Source of the DNA: Mycolicibacter algericus DSM 45454
GTDB lineage: Bacteria; Actinomycetota; Actinomycetes; Mycobacteriales; Mycobacteriaceae
DNA length: 59,060 nt
NCBI RefSeq assembly: GCF_002086455.1
Contig: NZ_MVHC01000023.1
Span: 1 to 59,060 of the forward strand
Direction: 5' to 3'
In this document: piece after piece, positions 39,943 to 50,162 of the stretch
Position numbering within the stretch: the first letter of the stretch is position 1
How the letters are laid out: each line of letters opens with the position of its first letter
The notes under the pieces: model-generated
Databases searched by the model: none
Seen by the model: the letters and a program-made list of their open reading frames with translations, nothing else
What the model was told of the DNA's origin: nothing
Program-made: the position numbers and the translations under genes

Positions 39943-40648
39943 GGAACTCGACGACCCGCTTGCGGGCCTCGTACGCCGGGTGCCCCTCGACCTCCCGTAC
40001 CTGATCGGTGAGCACCGAGTGCGCCAACCGGGAGATACCGTCCGGGTTGCCGGGTGACGAATCGATCTCGATGACTTCGAATGCGTCACCGAGACGGGCC
40101 TTCAGCGTGCCGAAGCGGTCCCGCGGCACCATCCAGTCCTCGCTGAACCGCAACCCGATCGCGCACAGTCCCTCATTGGCGGCGCGGTCGGCGATGACCC
40201 CCAACTCGACGTCGGAGAGTCCGGCGTCACGGCGCTGCTTGGGTGTCAACGGAAACGGTACCGACGGTTGGCTGAGCACCGGCGCCAACACCGCGTCGTC
40301 GACGGCGGCGGCCAACGCGAAGCCCCCGGTGAAGCACTGTCCGATCACCCCGACGCCCTTGCCGGGGGTGTGCTCGTTGAGGTCGCGGGCCAGCGCCCGC
40401 AGGAACGCGGTCACCGGGCGTTGCGCGTTGGTCGCAAACGCGGTGAACTCCCGGGTCACGCAGACCCGCGCCAGCGTGGACGCCGCATAGCCGGGGGTGA
40501 TCGCTTTGCCCGGCGTGCCGAACAGCGAGGGAATCGCCACGGTGAACCCGTTGTCCACCAGGTGGTTACCCAACCCGAGCACCGCCGGGTGGATGCCGGG
40601 GATCTCGGGAATCAGCACCACGCCCGGCCCCTGCCCCTTGCGGTACAC
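39920..40648 (-). CDS. Dienelactone hydrolase family protein, start codon in doubt
   Basis: An alpha/beta hydrolase with the dienelactone hydrolase triad: nucleophile in GVIGQCFTGGFALAAA (Cys), an Asp in RFSEDWMVPRDRF, and His in VEGHPAYEARKRVVEFL. From the first canonical start (GTG 40648) it has 242 residues. However, the same frame continues upstream with family-like sequence, TAPEADLTGWTPTPFTGGGF, back to a GTA codon at 40718-40720 exactly where a GTG would overlap the previous gene's stop. The true start may be lost or non-standard. Confidence 0.8.
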   Translation of the reverse strand: MYRKGQGPGVVLIPEIPGIHPAVLGLGNHLVDNGFTVAIPSLFGTPGKAITPGYAASTLARVCVTREFTAFATNAQRPVTAFLRALARDLNEHTPGKGVGVIGQCFTGGFALAAAVDDAVLAPVLSQPSVPFPLTPKQRRDAGLSDVELGVIADRAANEGLCAIGLRFSEDWMVPRDRFGTLKARLGDAFEVIEIDSSPGNPDGISRLAHSVLTDQVREVEGHPAYEARKRVVEFLTERLAP

Positions 40649-40716
40649 GTCGTGGGTGAATCCGCCGCCGGTGAACGGGGTCGGGGTCCAGCCGGTCAGG
40701 TCGGCTTCGGGTGCGG

Positions 40717-41382
40717 TTACGGGCGATCCCTTCGGTGGTCGGACAACGGTGCCTGCGACTGGGTGGCGCCCGCCAGCACGCGGAACTGCTCAGCTCCCCC
40801 CGCGCCGGTGATCGCGAGCTGGGCGGCTCCGGCCTTTCCGGTCAGTCGGGTGGTCCACACCGGGTCGCCGTCACCCTGGTACACCACCCAGCGGGTGCCG
40901 TCGACGTCCTCGGTGCCGGTCGGATGCAGCCCCGGACGGATCGACTCGACCAACGCGGCCTCGTCGGCGTTGCTCTGGGTCAGGCTGATGTACATCCCGG
41001 TCGGGCCGACGTAACCGACCCGCGAGGTGACGGCCCGCAGCCGCTGGCCGGCCGGGTCGGTGCGCCCGTCGGTGATGCTGCCGCGGCTGCCGGAGTTGGG
41101 TTGCCAGCCTTCCGGCAGCGCCGGCAGCCGGACCGGGAATCCCAGCGTCTGGGCGTCGGCGTTCAGCGCGGCGACGGCGTCGTAGGACGGCACCGGTCCG
41201 GCCGACATGCCACCGGGGCGAAAGGAGCAGGTCCCGGCCAGTCCGGCCAGCAGCAAGCAGGCCAGGACCAGCGGGGCGATCGACCAGAACATGTCGCGGC
41301 CGTCCTGCAACAGACGGGGCTTGGCGGGCCTTGGGCCAGGGCGGGATGCCGGAACGGCCGGCTGCGGGGGCTCAGAGGTCAC
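40717..41382 (-). CDS. DUF4245 membrane-anchored protein
   Basis: 221 residues from the GTG at 41382. A proline-rich N-terminus and MFWSIAPLVLACLLLAGLAGTCSF (one membrane helix) precede an external domain: LPALPEGWQPNSGSRGSITDGRTDPAGQRLRAVTSRVGYVGPTGMYISLTQSNADEAALVESI. This matches DUF4245 and corresponds to Rv1100. The function is unknown. It is divergent from glpX with a 55-bp gap, and its TAA stop overlaps the following hydrolase frame. Confidence 0.88.
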   Translation of the reverse strand: MTSEPPQPAVPASRPGPRPAKPRLLQDGRDMFWSIAPLVLACLLLAGLAGTCSFRPGGMSAGPVPSYDAVAALNADAQTLGFPVRLPALPEGWQPNSGSRGSITDGRTDPAGQRLRAVTSRVGYVGPTGMYISLTQSNADEAALVESIRPGLHPTGTEDVDGTRWVVYQGDGDPVWTTRLTGKAGAAQLAITGAGGAEQFRVLAGATQSQAPLSDHRRDRP

Positions 41383-41437
41383 GTTGCCAGTATCCCAGCT
41401 CAGTGGTGTTGATCCGGCTCTGGGAGAATCAACAGCC

Positions 41438-42478
41438 GTGACTGGCATGACGGGACCATCTCGACGAGAAGCTCCGGACCGCAACCTGGCCTTGGAGCTG
41501 GTGCGGGTGACCGAGGCCGGCGCCATGGCCGCCGGCCGGTGGGTGGGTCGCGGCGACAAGGAGGGCGGCGACGGCGCGGCCGTCGACGCGATGCGCGAAC
41601 TGGTGAACTCGGTGTCGATGCGTGGCGTGGTGGTCATCGGCGAGGGCGAGAAGGACCACGCGCCGATGCTCTACAACGGCGAAGAGGTCGGCAACGGCGA
41701 CGGACCCGACTGCGACTTCGCCGTCGACCCGATCGACGGCACGACCTTGATGAGCAAGGGCATGCCGAACGCCATCTCGGTGCTGGCCGTGGCCGAGCGC
41801 GGCGCGATGTTCGACCCGTCGGCGGTGTTCTACATGAACAAGATCGCGGTCGGCCCCGAAGCCGCCGACGTCTTGGACATCACCAAACCGATCGCCGAGA
41901 ACATCAAGGCCGTCGCCAAGGTCAAGGGCCTGTCCCCGCGCGATATGACGGTGTGCATCCTGGACCGGCCGCGACACGCGCAGCTCATCCACGATGTGCG
42001 GGCCGCCGGGGCGCGGATCCGGCTGATCACCGACGGCGACGTGGCCGGGGCGATCGCGGCGTGCCGGCCCGAGTCGGGCACCGACATGCTGGCCGGGATC
42101 GGCGGCACCCCCGAGGGCATCATCGCCGCCGCGGCGATCCGCTGCATGGGCGGGGAGATCCAGGCCCAGCTGGCGCCCACCGACGACGCCGAACGCCAGA
42201 AGGCCCTGGATGCCGGCTATGACCTCGACGAGGTGCTGACCACCGAACACCTGGTCTCCGGCGACAACGTGTTCTTCTGCGCCACCGGGGTCACCGACGG
42301 CGACCTGCTCAACGGGGTGCGCTACTACCCCGGCGGCTGCACCACCCAATCGATCGTGATGCGCTCGAAGTCCGGCACCGTCCGGATGATCGAGGCCTAT
42401 CACCGGCTGTCGAAGCTCAACGAGTATTCGGCGGTCGACTTCACCGGCGACGCCCACGCCGCCTACCCCCTGCCCTGA
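41438..42478 (+). CDS. glpX: Fructose-1,6-bisphosphatase class II
   Basis: 346 residues from the GTG at 41438; ATG 41447 is an alternative. GlpX dephosphorylates fructose 1,6-bisphosphate in gluconeogenesis. The motifs VVVIGEGEKDHAPMLYNGEEVG and DFAVDPIDGTTLMSKG bind metal and phosphate. GIGGTPEGIIAAAAIRCMGG and CATGVTDGDLLNGVRYYPGG follow. It is nearly colinear with Rv1099c. fumC follows after 27 bp, so both are likely one transcript. Confidence 0.95.
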   Translation: MTGMTGPSRREAPDRNLALELVRVTEAGAMAAGRWVGRGDKEGGDGAAVDAMRELVNSVSMRGVVVIGEGEKDHAPMLYNGEEVGNGDGPDCDFAVDPIDGTTLMSKGMPNAISVLAVAERGAMFDPSAVFYMNKIAVGPEAADVLDITKPIAENIKAVAKVKGLSPRDMTVCILDRPRHAQLIHDVRAAGARIRLITDGDVAGAIAACRPESGTDMLAGIGGTPEGIIAAAAIRCMGGEIQAQLAPTDDAERQKALDAGYDLDEVLTTEHLVSGDNVFFCATGVTDGDLLNGVRYYPGGCTTQSIVMRSKSGTVRMIEAYHRLSKLNEYSAVDFTGDAHAAYPLP

Positions 42479-42505
42479 CGACGTCAAGCGAGGACTGAAG
42501 AACCT

Positions 42506-43903
<1,398 letters not shown>

Positions 43904-43911
43904 GCAACCTC

Positions 43912-45264
43912 ATGGCCGCCGAACCGGTCGGGTCCGCTGGGCCCGTGGTGGGCCGGGCGGCGATGGCGAAGGTGACTCGTCGCCTGATCCCGTTTCTGGC
44001 GCTGCTCTACTTCATCAATTACCTCGACCGCGTCAACATCGGCTTCGCCGGCCCCAACGGCATGAACGACGAGCTCGGCATGACCGCGACGATGTTCGGG
44101 TTCGCGTCGGGGATCTTCTTTCTCGGCTACCTGTTGCTGGAGGTTCCCAGCAACATCGCGCTGCATAGGTTCGGCGGCCGGCGCTGGCTGGCCCGGATCA
44201 TGCTGACGTGGGGGATCGTGAGCACCGCAATCGCTTTCGTCCCCAACGCGACAACGCTGGTGGTGTTGCGGTTCCTGCTCGGGGTGGCCGAGGCCGGCTT
44301 CTTCCCGGGCATCATCCTGTATCTCACGTTCTGGTTCCCGGCGAAGCAGCGGTCGCGGGCCATCTCACTTTTCATGGTGGCGGTGCCGGTCTCGACGGCG
44401 ATCGGATCGACCTTGTCCTCGCTCGTCATCGACTGGGGGCAAGGGGTTTTCGGTCTCGCCGGGTGGCGTTTCATGTTCTTGGCCGAAGGCCTGCCGGCGA
44501 TCGCTCTTGCGTTCGTGTGCTGGTTCTATCTCACCGACCGCCCGGCGGACGCACACTGGCTCTCCAACGACGAGAAGCACTGGCTGGAAACGACATTGGC
44601 GAACGAGCGCGCCGCGACTGAGGCCGGTCGGCACTGGGGGCTCAAGAAGGCACTCAGTCATCCCCGGATGCTGGCGCTGGCGTTCGTCTACTTCGGGATC
44701 GTCTACGGGTTGTACGCCGTCGGGTTCTTTCTGCCCAGCATTGTCGCCGGGTTCGAGCAGCAGTACGGCAGCCGGCTGAGTTTGATCGGGCGCGGTATCG
44801 TGACCGCGATCCCCTGGGCTGTGGCCGCCGTCGTGATGGTGCCGTGGGCACGGCACGCCGACCGGACCGGCGAACGCGTCTGGCATGTGGCGATCCCGGC
44901 GATCATCGGCGGCGTCAGCATCCCCGCGGCGCTCTACATGGCCAACCCGTATCTGGCGATGGCCGCAATCACGGTGTCGACCTGCTCGATCATGTGTGCC
45001 ATGCCGGTGTTCTGGGCGCTGCCGTCGACGTTCCTGACCGGAGCGGCAGCGGCCGGGGGCATCGCTTTGATCAACTCGCTGGGCAACCTCAGCGGTTTCG
45101 GCGGCCCATATGTGACGGGCTGGCTGACCGATCTGACCGGCGACAGCAAGGCCGGATTGTGGGTGATCGGGGCGATGTCCCTCGCCGCGGCCGCGATGGT
45201 GGTTGCGCTCGGTTCCGCCCCTACCAGACCAGCGGTGCCAGAAACTTCATCGCGTAACCGCTGA
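43912..45264 (+). CDS. MFS transporter, anion:cation symporter type
   Basis: 450 residues and twelve helices. LIPFLALLYFINYLDRVNIGFA opens the protein as in the ACS family (organic acids, e.g. tartrate, phthalate, hydroxyphenylacetate). GVAEAGFFPGIILYLTFWFPAKQRSRAIS, the loop-2 type signature, follows. The C-half includes GNLSGFGGPYVTGWLTDLTG. It starts 8 bp after fumC but is absent from the M. tuberculosis order, so it is an insertion. Its end overlaps the convergent TetR gene by 44 bp. Confidence 0.88.
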   Translation: MAAEPVGSAGPVVGRAAMAKVTRRLIPFLALLYFINYLDRVNIGFAGPNGMNDELGMTATMFGFASGIFFLGYLLLEVPSNIALHRFGGRRWLARIMLTWGIVSTAIAFVPNATTLVVLRFLLGVAEAGFFPGIILYLTFWFPAKQRSRAISLFMVAVPVSTAIGSTLSSLVIDWGQGVFGLAGWRFMFLAEGLPAIALAFVCWFYLTDRPADAHWLSNDEKHWLETTLANERAATEAGRHWGLKKALSHPRMLALAFVYFGIVYGLYAVGFFLPSIVAGFEQQYGSRLSLIGRGIVTAIPWAVAAVVMVPWARHADRTGERVWHVAIPAIIGGVSIPAALYMANPYLAMAAITVSTCSIMCAMPVFWALPSTFLTGAAAAGGIALINSLGNLSGFGGPYVTGWLTDLTGDSKAGLWVIGAMSLAAAAMVVALGSAPTRPAVPETSSRNR

Positions 45265-45808
45265 CCGCCTTGTCATCTCGCGGATCGAGCACCGACGTCG
45301 ACACCTGCGCGATCGAAGCGGCCAGGCGCACATGCAGTTCGGCGGCGGCCACCAGGTCGGCGTCGGGCATGGTGGCACCGGCGGCGCGCAACGCCTTGGC
45401 CATCGCGCTCGAGGCGCCGGACAGGAAGGTCTCCGCCTCCCGGTACATCCCGGCCATCATCGGTACGCCGCCGTCGAGCCGGAGCAGCTTTCGCACCACA
45501 GGATCGGTGGTGAGCAATCGCAATCCGGCGCAGAACGCCGCGACCGCGGCATCGCGCGGCCCGGAGTCCACCGCGACCGTGCGCAGCTGAGTCATCGCGT
45601 TGTCGAAGGCCCGGCGGCCCAGCTCGGTGATCAGCGCGTCCCGGGTGGGGAAACGCCGGTACAGGGTGCTGCGGCTGACTCCGGCCTGGCGGGCGATGAC
45701 GTCGAGGCTGGCGCGCCCCACCCCGACCAGGCCCACCTCTTCTGCGGCCGCCTTGAGAATGGCGGCCTCCTGCTCGGCCGGACTCGCGGTACTTCGTCGC
45801 GATGACAT
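45221..45808 (-). CDS. TetR family regulator
   Basis: 195 residues. The N-terminal helix-turn-helix reads LDVIARQAGVSRSTLYRRFPTRDALITELG, with AAEEVGLVGVGRAS before it. The C-terminal ligand domain is unassigned. The gene starts 13 bp after the MpaB-type oxygenase gene on the same strand, so it is co-transcribed and probably represses that unit through the palindrome at 46797-46823. Confidence 0.9.
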   Translation of the reverse strand: MSSRRSTASPAEQEAAILKAAAEEVGLVGVGRASLDVIARQAGVSRSTLYRRFPTRDALITELGRRAFDNAMTQLRTVAVDSGPRDAAVAAFCAGLRLLTTDPVVRKLLRLDGGVPMMAGMYREAETFLSGASSAMAKALRAAGATMPDADLVAAAELHVRLAASIAQVSTSVLDPRDDKAVSGYAMKFLAPLVW

Positions 45809-45821
45809 CGGAACCAGTGTG

Positions 45822-46775
45822 TCATCCCATCGGGCAGCCGGGTGCCGCGAAAGAGTCCAGCGCCACCGACCGGTGCAGCTTCACCAGCTTCTCGTACTGC
45901 AAACGGTTGTAGGCCAGCGGCACCAGCACGAGTCGATCGGGCAGCACCCGCCACGCCAATTGCGCCAAGTGCGTGTAGAAGTCGAATTCCACGTCGTGGC
46001 GGGGCTGCCAACGGAAGCCGGTCAGCTCGCGGACGCCGGGGTGCATGATCCCGAACGAACAGATCTTCACCACCCGGCCGGCTCCCGCGCTGACCACCGA
46101 CCACAGCGGGCCTGCGGCGGCCCGGACCGGGGCCGGCAGCGCCGACGGCAGCGGCAGCCTGCCCAGGCCGGCGGTGACCCGGTCCAGGAATGGGTTGGCC
46201 TGCAGGCCGGTCCGCACCATCTCGTCGTAGTAGGCGGCGGCCTCGGCGTAGGTCGGCGGGAACTTGGCGGCTTTGCCGGGTAGCTCGATGGCCCGGAACG
46301 CCTCCAGCAACTGTTGGTAGGCGGCCTCCCGTTCGGCGTCGTTCCACTCGATTCCGGTGACGGGGGTGAACGAATTGAGCGTCACGAACATGCCGCTGAC
46401 GGCGATCCAGTTCCACAGCCGCGGGCTCAGCGCGCTGTAGCGCACGCCGGCGAAGTCGCCTTTGCCGTGGCCATGGACCTCACGATGCATCCGCTTGAGC
46501 CGTTCCCCCTCGGCGGCGCGATCCTCGGCATCACCCCAGATGGCAAGCAGCGCAGAGAATCCGCTGCGGATGGCGCGATCGGTGAAGTTGCGCTCGAAGC
46601 GCCCCGTCTTGTCGACCGCGGCAGCCACCGGAACCAGCGCCACCTCGTCGAAGGCCGCGGCGCCGAACAGCCCGGTGAGCACGCTGCCGGAATGCCGGCG
46701 GAACTCGGCCATCACGTTGGGGCGAACGCGGGTGGCGCGGTCGATGCTGGTGACTTTGCCGGCCACTGCCGTCAT
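45822..46775 (-). CDS. MpaB-type oxygenase (DUF2236)
   Basis: 317 residues from ATG 46775 with GAGGAGG upstream. The oxygenase MpaB/rubber oxygenase Lcp-like catalytic domain is seen in SGSVLTGLFGAAAFDEVALVPVAAAVDKTGRF, RTDRAIRSGF-like pairing, and RMHREVHGHGKGDFAGVRYSALSPRLWNWI, where the histidine is a candidate heme ligand. Members bind heme and oxidise hydrophobic substrates. It is regulated, by inference, by the adjacent TetR. Confidence 0.82.
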   Translation of the reverse strand: MTAVAGKVTSIDRATRVRPNVMAEFRRHSGSVLTGLFGAAAFDEVALVPVAAAVDKTGRFERNFTDRAIRSGFSALLAIWGDAEDRAAEGERLKRMHREVHGHGKGDFAGVRYSALSPRLWNWIAVSGMFVTLNSFTPVTGIEWNDAEREAAYQQLLEAFRAIELPGKAAKFPPTYAEAAAYYDEMVRTGLQANPFLDRVTAGLGRLPLPSALPAPVRAAAGPLWSVVSAGAGRVVKICSFGIMHPGVRELTGFRWQPRHDVEFDFYTHLAQLAWRVLPDRLVLVPLAYNRLQYEKLVKLHRSVALDSFAAPGCPMG

Positions 46776-46796
46776 CTGAGGCCTCCTCGACTCTGA

Positions 46797-46823
46797 TGAC
46801 ACAAAGACTATATTTTTGTGTCA
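46797..46823. promoter_or_regulatory. Operator candidate TGACACAAA-N9-TTTGTGTCA
   Basis: A perfect 27-bp palindrome with 9-bp arms lies 21 bp upstream of the MpaB-type gene. Its spacer contains TATAGT on the minus strand, a good mycobacterial -10 element, so a bound TetR dimer would cover the promoter. TTGACA at 46827-46832 may serve as a -35 element with short spacing. Confidence 0.65.
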
Positions 46824-46854
46824 AAGTGTCAAGGGTCGCGCGGTGCTGGGGAGA

Positions 46855-48900
46855 TCAAGGCGTGACGATGTTGAACCAGAACGGGAACGTATCCAGCAGC
46901 CCCATGAACTCGTCGTAGGCGCCGCGGTTGCCGTCGATGGTGATCCGGTTCGTCGCGATGGCCTCGTCCAGGGTGAGGTACCCCAGCTCGATGTCATCGA
47001 GCGTCGTTTTGGTCAGGGTCAAGTTGGCGTCGGCGCCGGGTACCGGTTCGGGCGCGTAGTTGAGCACCGCGTTCTCCACCGTGAGGCCGTACTCGGACTT
47101 CAGATCGGTGAACTTCATGTTGAGGGTGATCTTCTTGCCGGCGGCCCTGGGCCCGTTGAGGCGGACCGCCAGATAGTCGAACAACTTCTCCGGGGGCATC
47201 GCCCGGATGGTGTCCGGGCTGGCGGTGTCGGTGGCGGCGATGTCGGGTACCCCGTTGCGTAGTTCGGCCGCCCCCTGCAGATACTCAGAACGCCACGGCC
47301 CGGACTCGGCCTGGTAGCCGAGTTGCTCGTAGCAGTCCGCCAGCAGGTTCTTGCCGTCGACGCTGTCGGGGTTGGCGAACACGACGTGCTTGAGCACCGT
47401 TGCCGCCCAGCGGTAGTTGCCGGCGTCGAAGTCGCCCTTGGCTTTCCGGAGCACGGCGTCCTCTCCGCCCATGTATTCGAGGTACTTGACGGCGGCGTCG
47501 GCTGGCGGGAGGTCGTTCAGGTCGGACGGATTGCTGTCATACCAGCCCATGTAGCGCTGGTAGACGGCACGGGAATTGTGGCGCAGTGTGCCGTAATAGC
47601 CGCGGTTCGGCCAGAACTCGTTCAGTTCGGGAGGCAGCGCGATCTCTTCGGCGATCTCCGAGCCGATGTATCCGTGGTTCATCAGCCTTACCGACTGGTC
47701 GTGGGTGTACTTGTAGAGGTCACGCTGGCGTTTGAAGTAGTCGATGATCTTGGCGTTGCCCCACATCGGCCAGTGGTGGCTCTGGAACTTGACCTCGGCC
47801 TGCGCGCCGAAAAGGCGGATCGTTTCGTCGATGAACGCCGCCCAGATGAGCGGGTTGCGCACCTGCGCGCCCCTTAACGTGAGCAGGTTGTGCATGGTGT
47901 TGGTGGTGTTCTCCGCCATCCACATCGCCTTGAACTGTGGGAAGAAGGTGTTCATCTCGGTGGGCGCCTCGGTGCCGGGCGTCATCTGAAACACCATCTC
48001 GACGCCGTCGACGGTCAGCTTCGTCCCGGTCGTGCTGATGATGTCGGTCGGGATCACCAAGGTGGGTTTGCCGGTCGAAATGGTCTGCCCCAGGCCTGCA
48101 TTGACCCCGCCCTGGGCGTCGCGCGGCAGCAGCGCGCCGTACATGTAGACCGCGCGGCGCGACATGGCGTTGCCGGCGATCACGTTCTCGTCGACGACGT
48201 CTTCGACGAAGTTCGCTGGCGCGATCACCTTGACCTTGCCGGTGTCGACGTCGCCCTGGCTGATGATGCCGCGCACCCCTCCGTAGTGATCGGTGTGCGA
48301 ATGGCTGTGCACGACGGCGACGATCGGCCGCTCCCCCAGGTGCTGGTTCGCCAGATCCAGTGCGGCATGCGCGGTCTCCGGGGAGATCAACGTGTCGAAC
48401 ACGATCCAGCCGGTGTCGCCTTGGATGAAGGTGATGTTCGACAGGTCGTAGCCGCGCACCTGATAGACGCGGTCGACGACCTTGAACAGGCCGTAGTTCA
48501 TGCACAGCTGCGCATTGCGCCACAAGCTGGGGTTGACGGTGTCGGGCGCCGGCTTGTCGTCACCGATGAATTTCTTGTAGCTCTCCAACTCCCAGACGAC
48601 CCTGCCGTCGGCATCTTTGATGGTCAGGGTTTCGGGGCGCGCGATGAGATTGCGCTGGGCGTCCTCGAAGTCGCCGCGGTCGTTGAACGGCAGCGCGTTG
48701 CTGACCCCGGCGTTGGCGGCCTTGGTCGCCGCCGTGGCCGGCTTAACCTTGTTGTCGGTCATCACGGCCCCGCCGACAGATAATTTGTCCTCGCATGCAG
48801 CGGCTAGCGCGGACGCTGCCGCAGCGGTGGCGCCGACGGCAGCGAAACGACCGAGAATCGCACGTCTGGTGAAGCCAGTCATGCGTGCCGATTCTGTCAC
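46855..48900 (-). CDS. Alkyl sulfatase, metallo-beta-lactamase fold
   Basis: 681 residues from the GTG at 48900, overlapping the previous stop (GTGA). FTRRAILGRFAAVGATAAAASALAAAC is a twin-arginine signal with a lipobox-like cysteine, so it is exported. The zinc site HSHSHTDHYGG is in the catalytic domain, followed by the dimerisation domain (FWPNRGYYGTLRHNSRAVYQRYMGWYDSNPSDL) and a C-terminal SCP2-like sterol/alkyl-binding domain. SdsA1/BDS1-type enzymes hydrolyse alkyl sulfates such as SDS to alcohols. Confidence 0.92.
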   Translation of the reverse strand: MTESARMTGFTRRAILGRFAAVGATAAAASALAAACEDKLSVGGAVMTDNKVKPATAATKAANAGVSNALPFNDRGDFEDAQRNLIARPETLTIKDADGRVVWELESYKKFIGDDKPAPDTVNPSLWRNAQLCMNYGLFKVVDRVYQVRGYDLSNITFIQGDTGWIVFDTLISPETAHAALDLANQHLGERPIVAVVHSHSHTDHYGGVRGIISQGDVDTGKVKVIAPANFVEDVVDENVIAGNAMSRRAVYMYGALLPRDAQGGVNAGLGQTISTGKPTLVIPTDIISTTGTKLTVDGVEMVFQMTPGTEAPTEMNTFFPQFKAMWMAENTTNTMHNLLTLRGAQVRNPLIWAAFIDETIRLFGAQAEVKFQSHHWPMWGNAKIIDYFKRQRDLYKYTHDQSVRLMNHGYIGSEIAEEIALPPELNEFWPNRGYYGTLRHNSRAVYQRYMGWYDSNPSDLNDLPPADAAVKYLEYMGGEDAVLRKAKGDFDAGNYRWAATVLKHVVFANPDSVDGKNLLADCYEQLGYQAESGPWRSEYLQGAAELRNGVPDIAATDTASPDTIRAMPPEKLFDYLAVRLNGPRAAGKKITLNMKFTDLKSEYGLTVENAVLNYAPEPVPGADANLTLTKTTLDDIELGYLTLDEAIATNRITIDGNRGAYDEFMGLLDTFPFWFNIVTP

Positions 48901-49745
48901 GCTCCGTTGTTCGGGCCCCCCGAATTCGCCCCGGCAATATCGGTGATCGGGAAGTTCGGCATCGGCGGCGGCGACGGCGTCGCCGGCAGCGACGGGATGT
49001 CGGCGGCCGGGATGTCGTGTAGGTCATTGACCGGCGGCCCGTTCTCCCGGCCGCCGTACACGCTGCCGGGTGCGCGCGGGCCGAGCAGCTCGCCGACGGT
49101 AACCATGTGGTAGCCATTGGCTTTGAGCACCGGCAGGAACTGATACACCAGATCGACCGTGGACGAATAGGTGTCGTGAAACAGCACCACCGCGCCGGGC
49201 TTGATCTGGGTCATGAGCATGTAGCGGGTGGCGGCGGTGTCGGCGTCGTTGATCCAGTCGAATGGGATGACGTCCCAGAGGATGCCGGCGAGCCCGAAGC
49301 TGGCAGCCTGCTGATTCACCGCATCGTCGGTCAGCCCGCCCGGTGGGCGCCACAGCGTCGGCGTGACCCCGGTGGCCGAGCGGATGGCGTCGTTGGCCTT
49401 CGCGAACTGCGCGGGCACGTCGGCGGCCGGGATCTCGGTCATGTTCGGGTGTTCCCAGGTGTGGCTGCCGATCTCCATCCCGGCCTCGGCGATCCGCTTG
49501 GCGCCCGCGGGGTCGGCCGCGACCTTGTTGCCGATCAAGAAGAAGGTGGCGTGCGCGTCGGCGTCGCCGAGGACCCGCAGCAGCCGGTCGGTGTAAGGCG
49601 AGGGCCCGTCGTCGAAGGTCAGTGCCACACACTTGACGACGGCGCAGTCGACCGGGTTCGCCGCGGCCTGGTGCGCGTGACTGGTGCAGGCGCCGAGCAC
49701 CGCAACGACCATCGCAATGACACCGGCACGCACACGTTTTGCCAT
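48897..49745 (-). CDS. Polysaccharide deacetylase lipoprotein (NodB domain)
   Basis: 282 residues. The signal peptide ends with VLGAC, a lipobox (Cys20). NodB motifs: CVALTFDDGPSPYTDRLLRVL (metal aspartate), IGSHTWEHPNMTEI (two histidines), LWRPPGGLTDDAVN and GAVVLFHDTY. It is predicted to deacetylate peptidoglycan or another envelope glycan and corresponds to Rv1096. A proline-rich tail follows. The ATG has no visible Shine-Dalgarno because a group II intron relic ends just upstream. Confidence 0.92.
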   Translation of the reverse strand: MAKRVRAGVIAMVVAVLGACTSHAHQAAANPVDCAVVKCVALTFDDGPSPYTDRLLRVLGDADAHATFFLIGNKVAADPAGAKRIAEAGMEIGSHTWEHPNMTEIPAADVPAQFAKANDAIRSATGVTPTLWRPPGGLTDDAVNQQAASFGLAGILWDVIPFDWINDADTAATRYMLMTQIKPGAVVLFHDTYSSTVDLVYQFLPVLKANGYHMVTVGELLGPRAPGSVYGGRENGPPVNDLHDIPAADIPSLPATPSPPPMPNFPITDIAGANSGGPNNGA

Positions 49746-49834
49746 TAGTAGTCAGGGGCGCGGCGTCCGCAGAGCAGACCCGGTTCCCCGTCCCCTTTCA
49801 ATTCATGCGTGCGGCTTTCCCGCACATGGCTCAC
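49746..49834 (-). other. Group II intron 3' end relic: domains V and VI
   Basis: On the minus strand, GAGCCATGTGCGGGAAAGC and the following CGCACGCATGAATT fold into a domain V-like hairpin: a GAAA tetraloop, a six-pair GTGCGG/CCGCAC stem, and a 2-nt bulge before the lower stem. The basal helix is degraded. After it, a GGGG...CCCC stem ending CCCCTGAC could be domain VI. This remnant ends directly before the deacetylase ATG. Identification is structural, by eye. Confidence 0.55.
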
Positions 49835-49853
49835 CGATGATCTTCATGCATTG

Positions 49854-50003
49854 TCACGCTGCCTTCGGGTAACGGATGGTGCCGCGAACCCGGTGCAGGC
49901 CGCCCCCGTTGAACCACTCCTCGGTCCGCAGGTCGGCTTGGCCAGCACGCAGACTACGGCCCCACTTCTTAACCATCAAGCGGAACAGCCCCTTGGTGAC
50001 ATA
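49854..50003 (-). pseudogene. Group II intron maturase, C-terminal remnant
   Basis: The minus-strand frame encodes 49 residues from YVTKGLFRLMVKKWG to GGGLHRVRGTIRYPKAA and a stop. The ending resembles the C-terminus of intron-encoded reverse transcriptase/maturases (W-F-x-x-x-G-L-x-x-x-x-G-T-I-R-Y-P). An in-frame TGA lies immediately upstream at 50004-50006. It sits 20 bp ahead of the domain V-like hairpin, as expected for a maturase ORF in domain IV. Confidence 0.6.
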
Positions 50004-50162
50004 TCAGCCGGCCTGGCGGAACTTGTCTACCGCGGTCGCGGCGGTGAGGCGGTCAACGCGGACCGAGGCAACGGTGGGTCCGCCGGACTCACGGGCATTT
50101 CCGATAGTTTCCTCAGCTTCCCCTTGCGCCGGGATCCACAGTGTGGTTACAGTCACATGACG

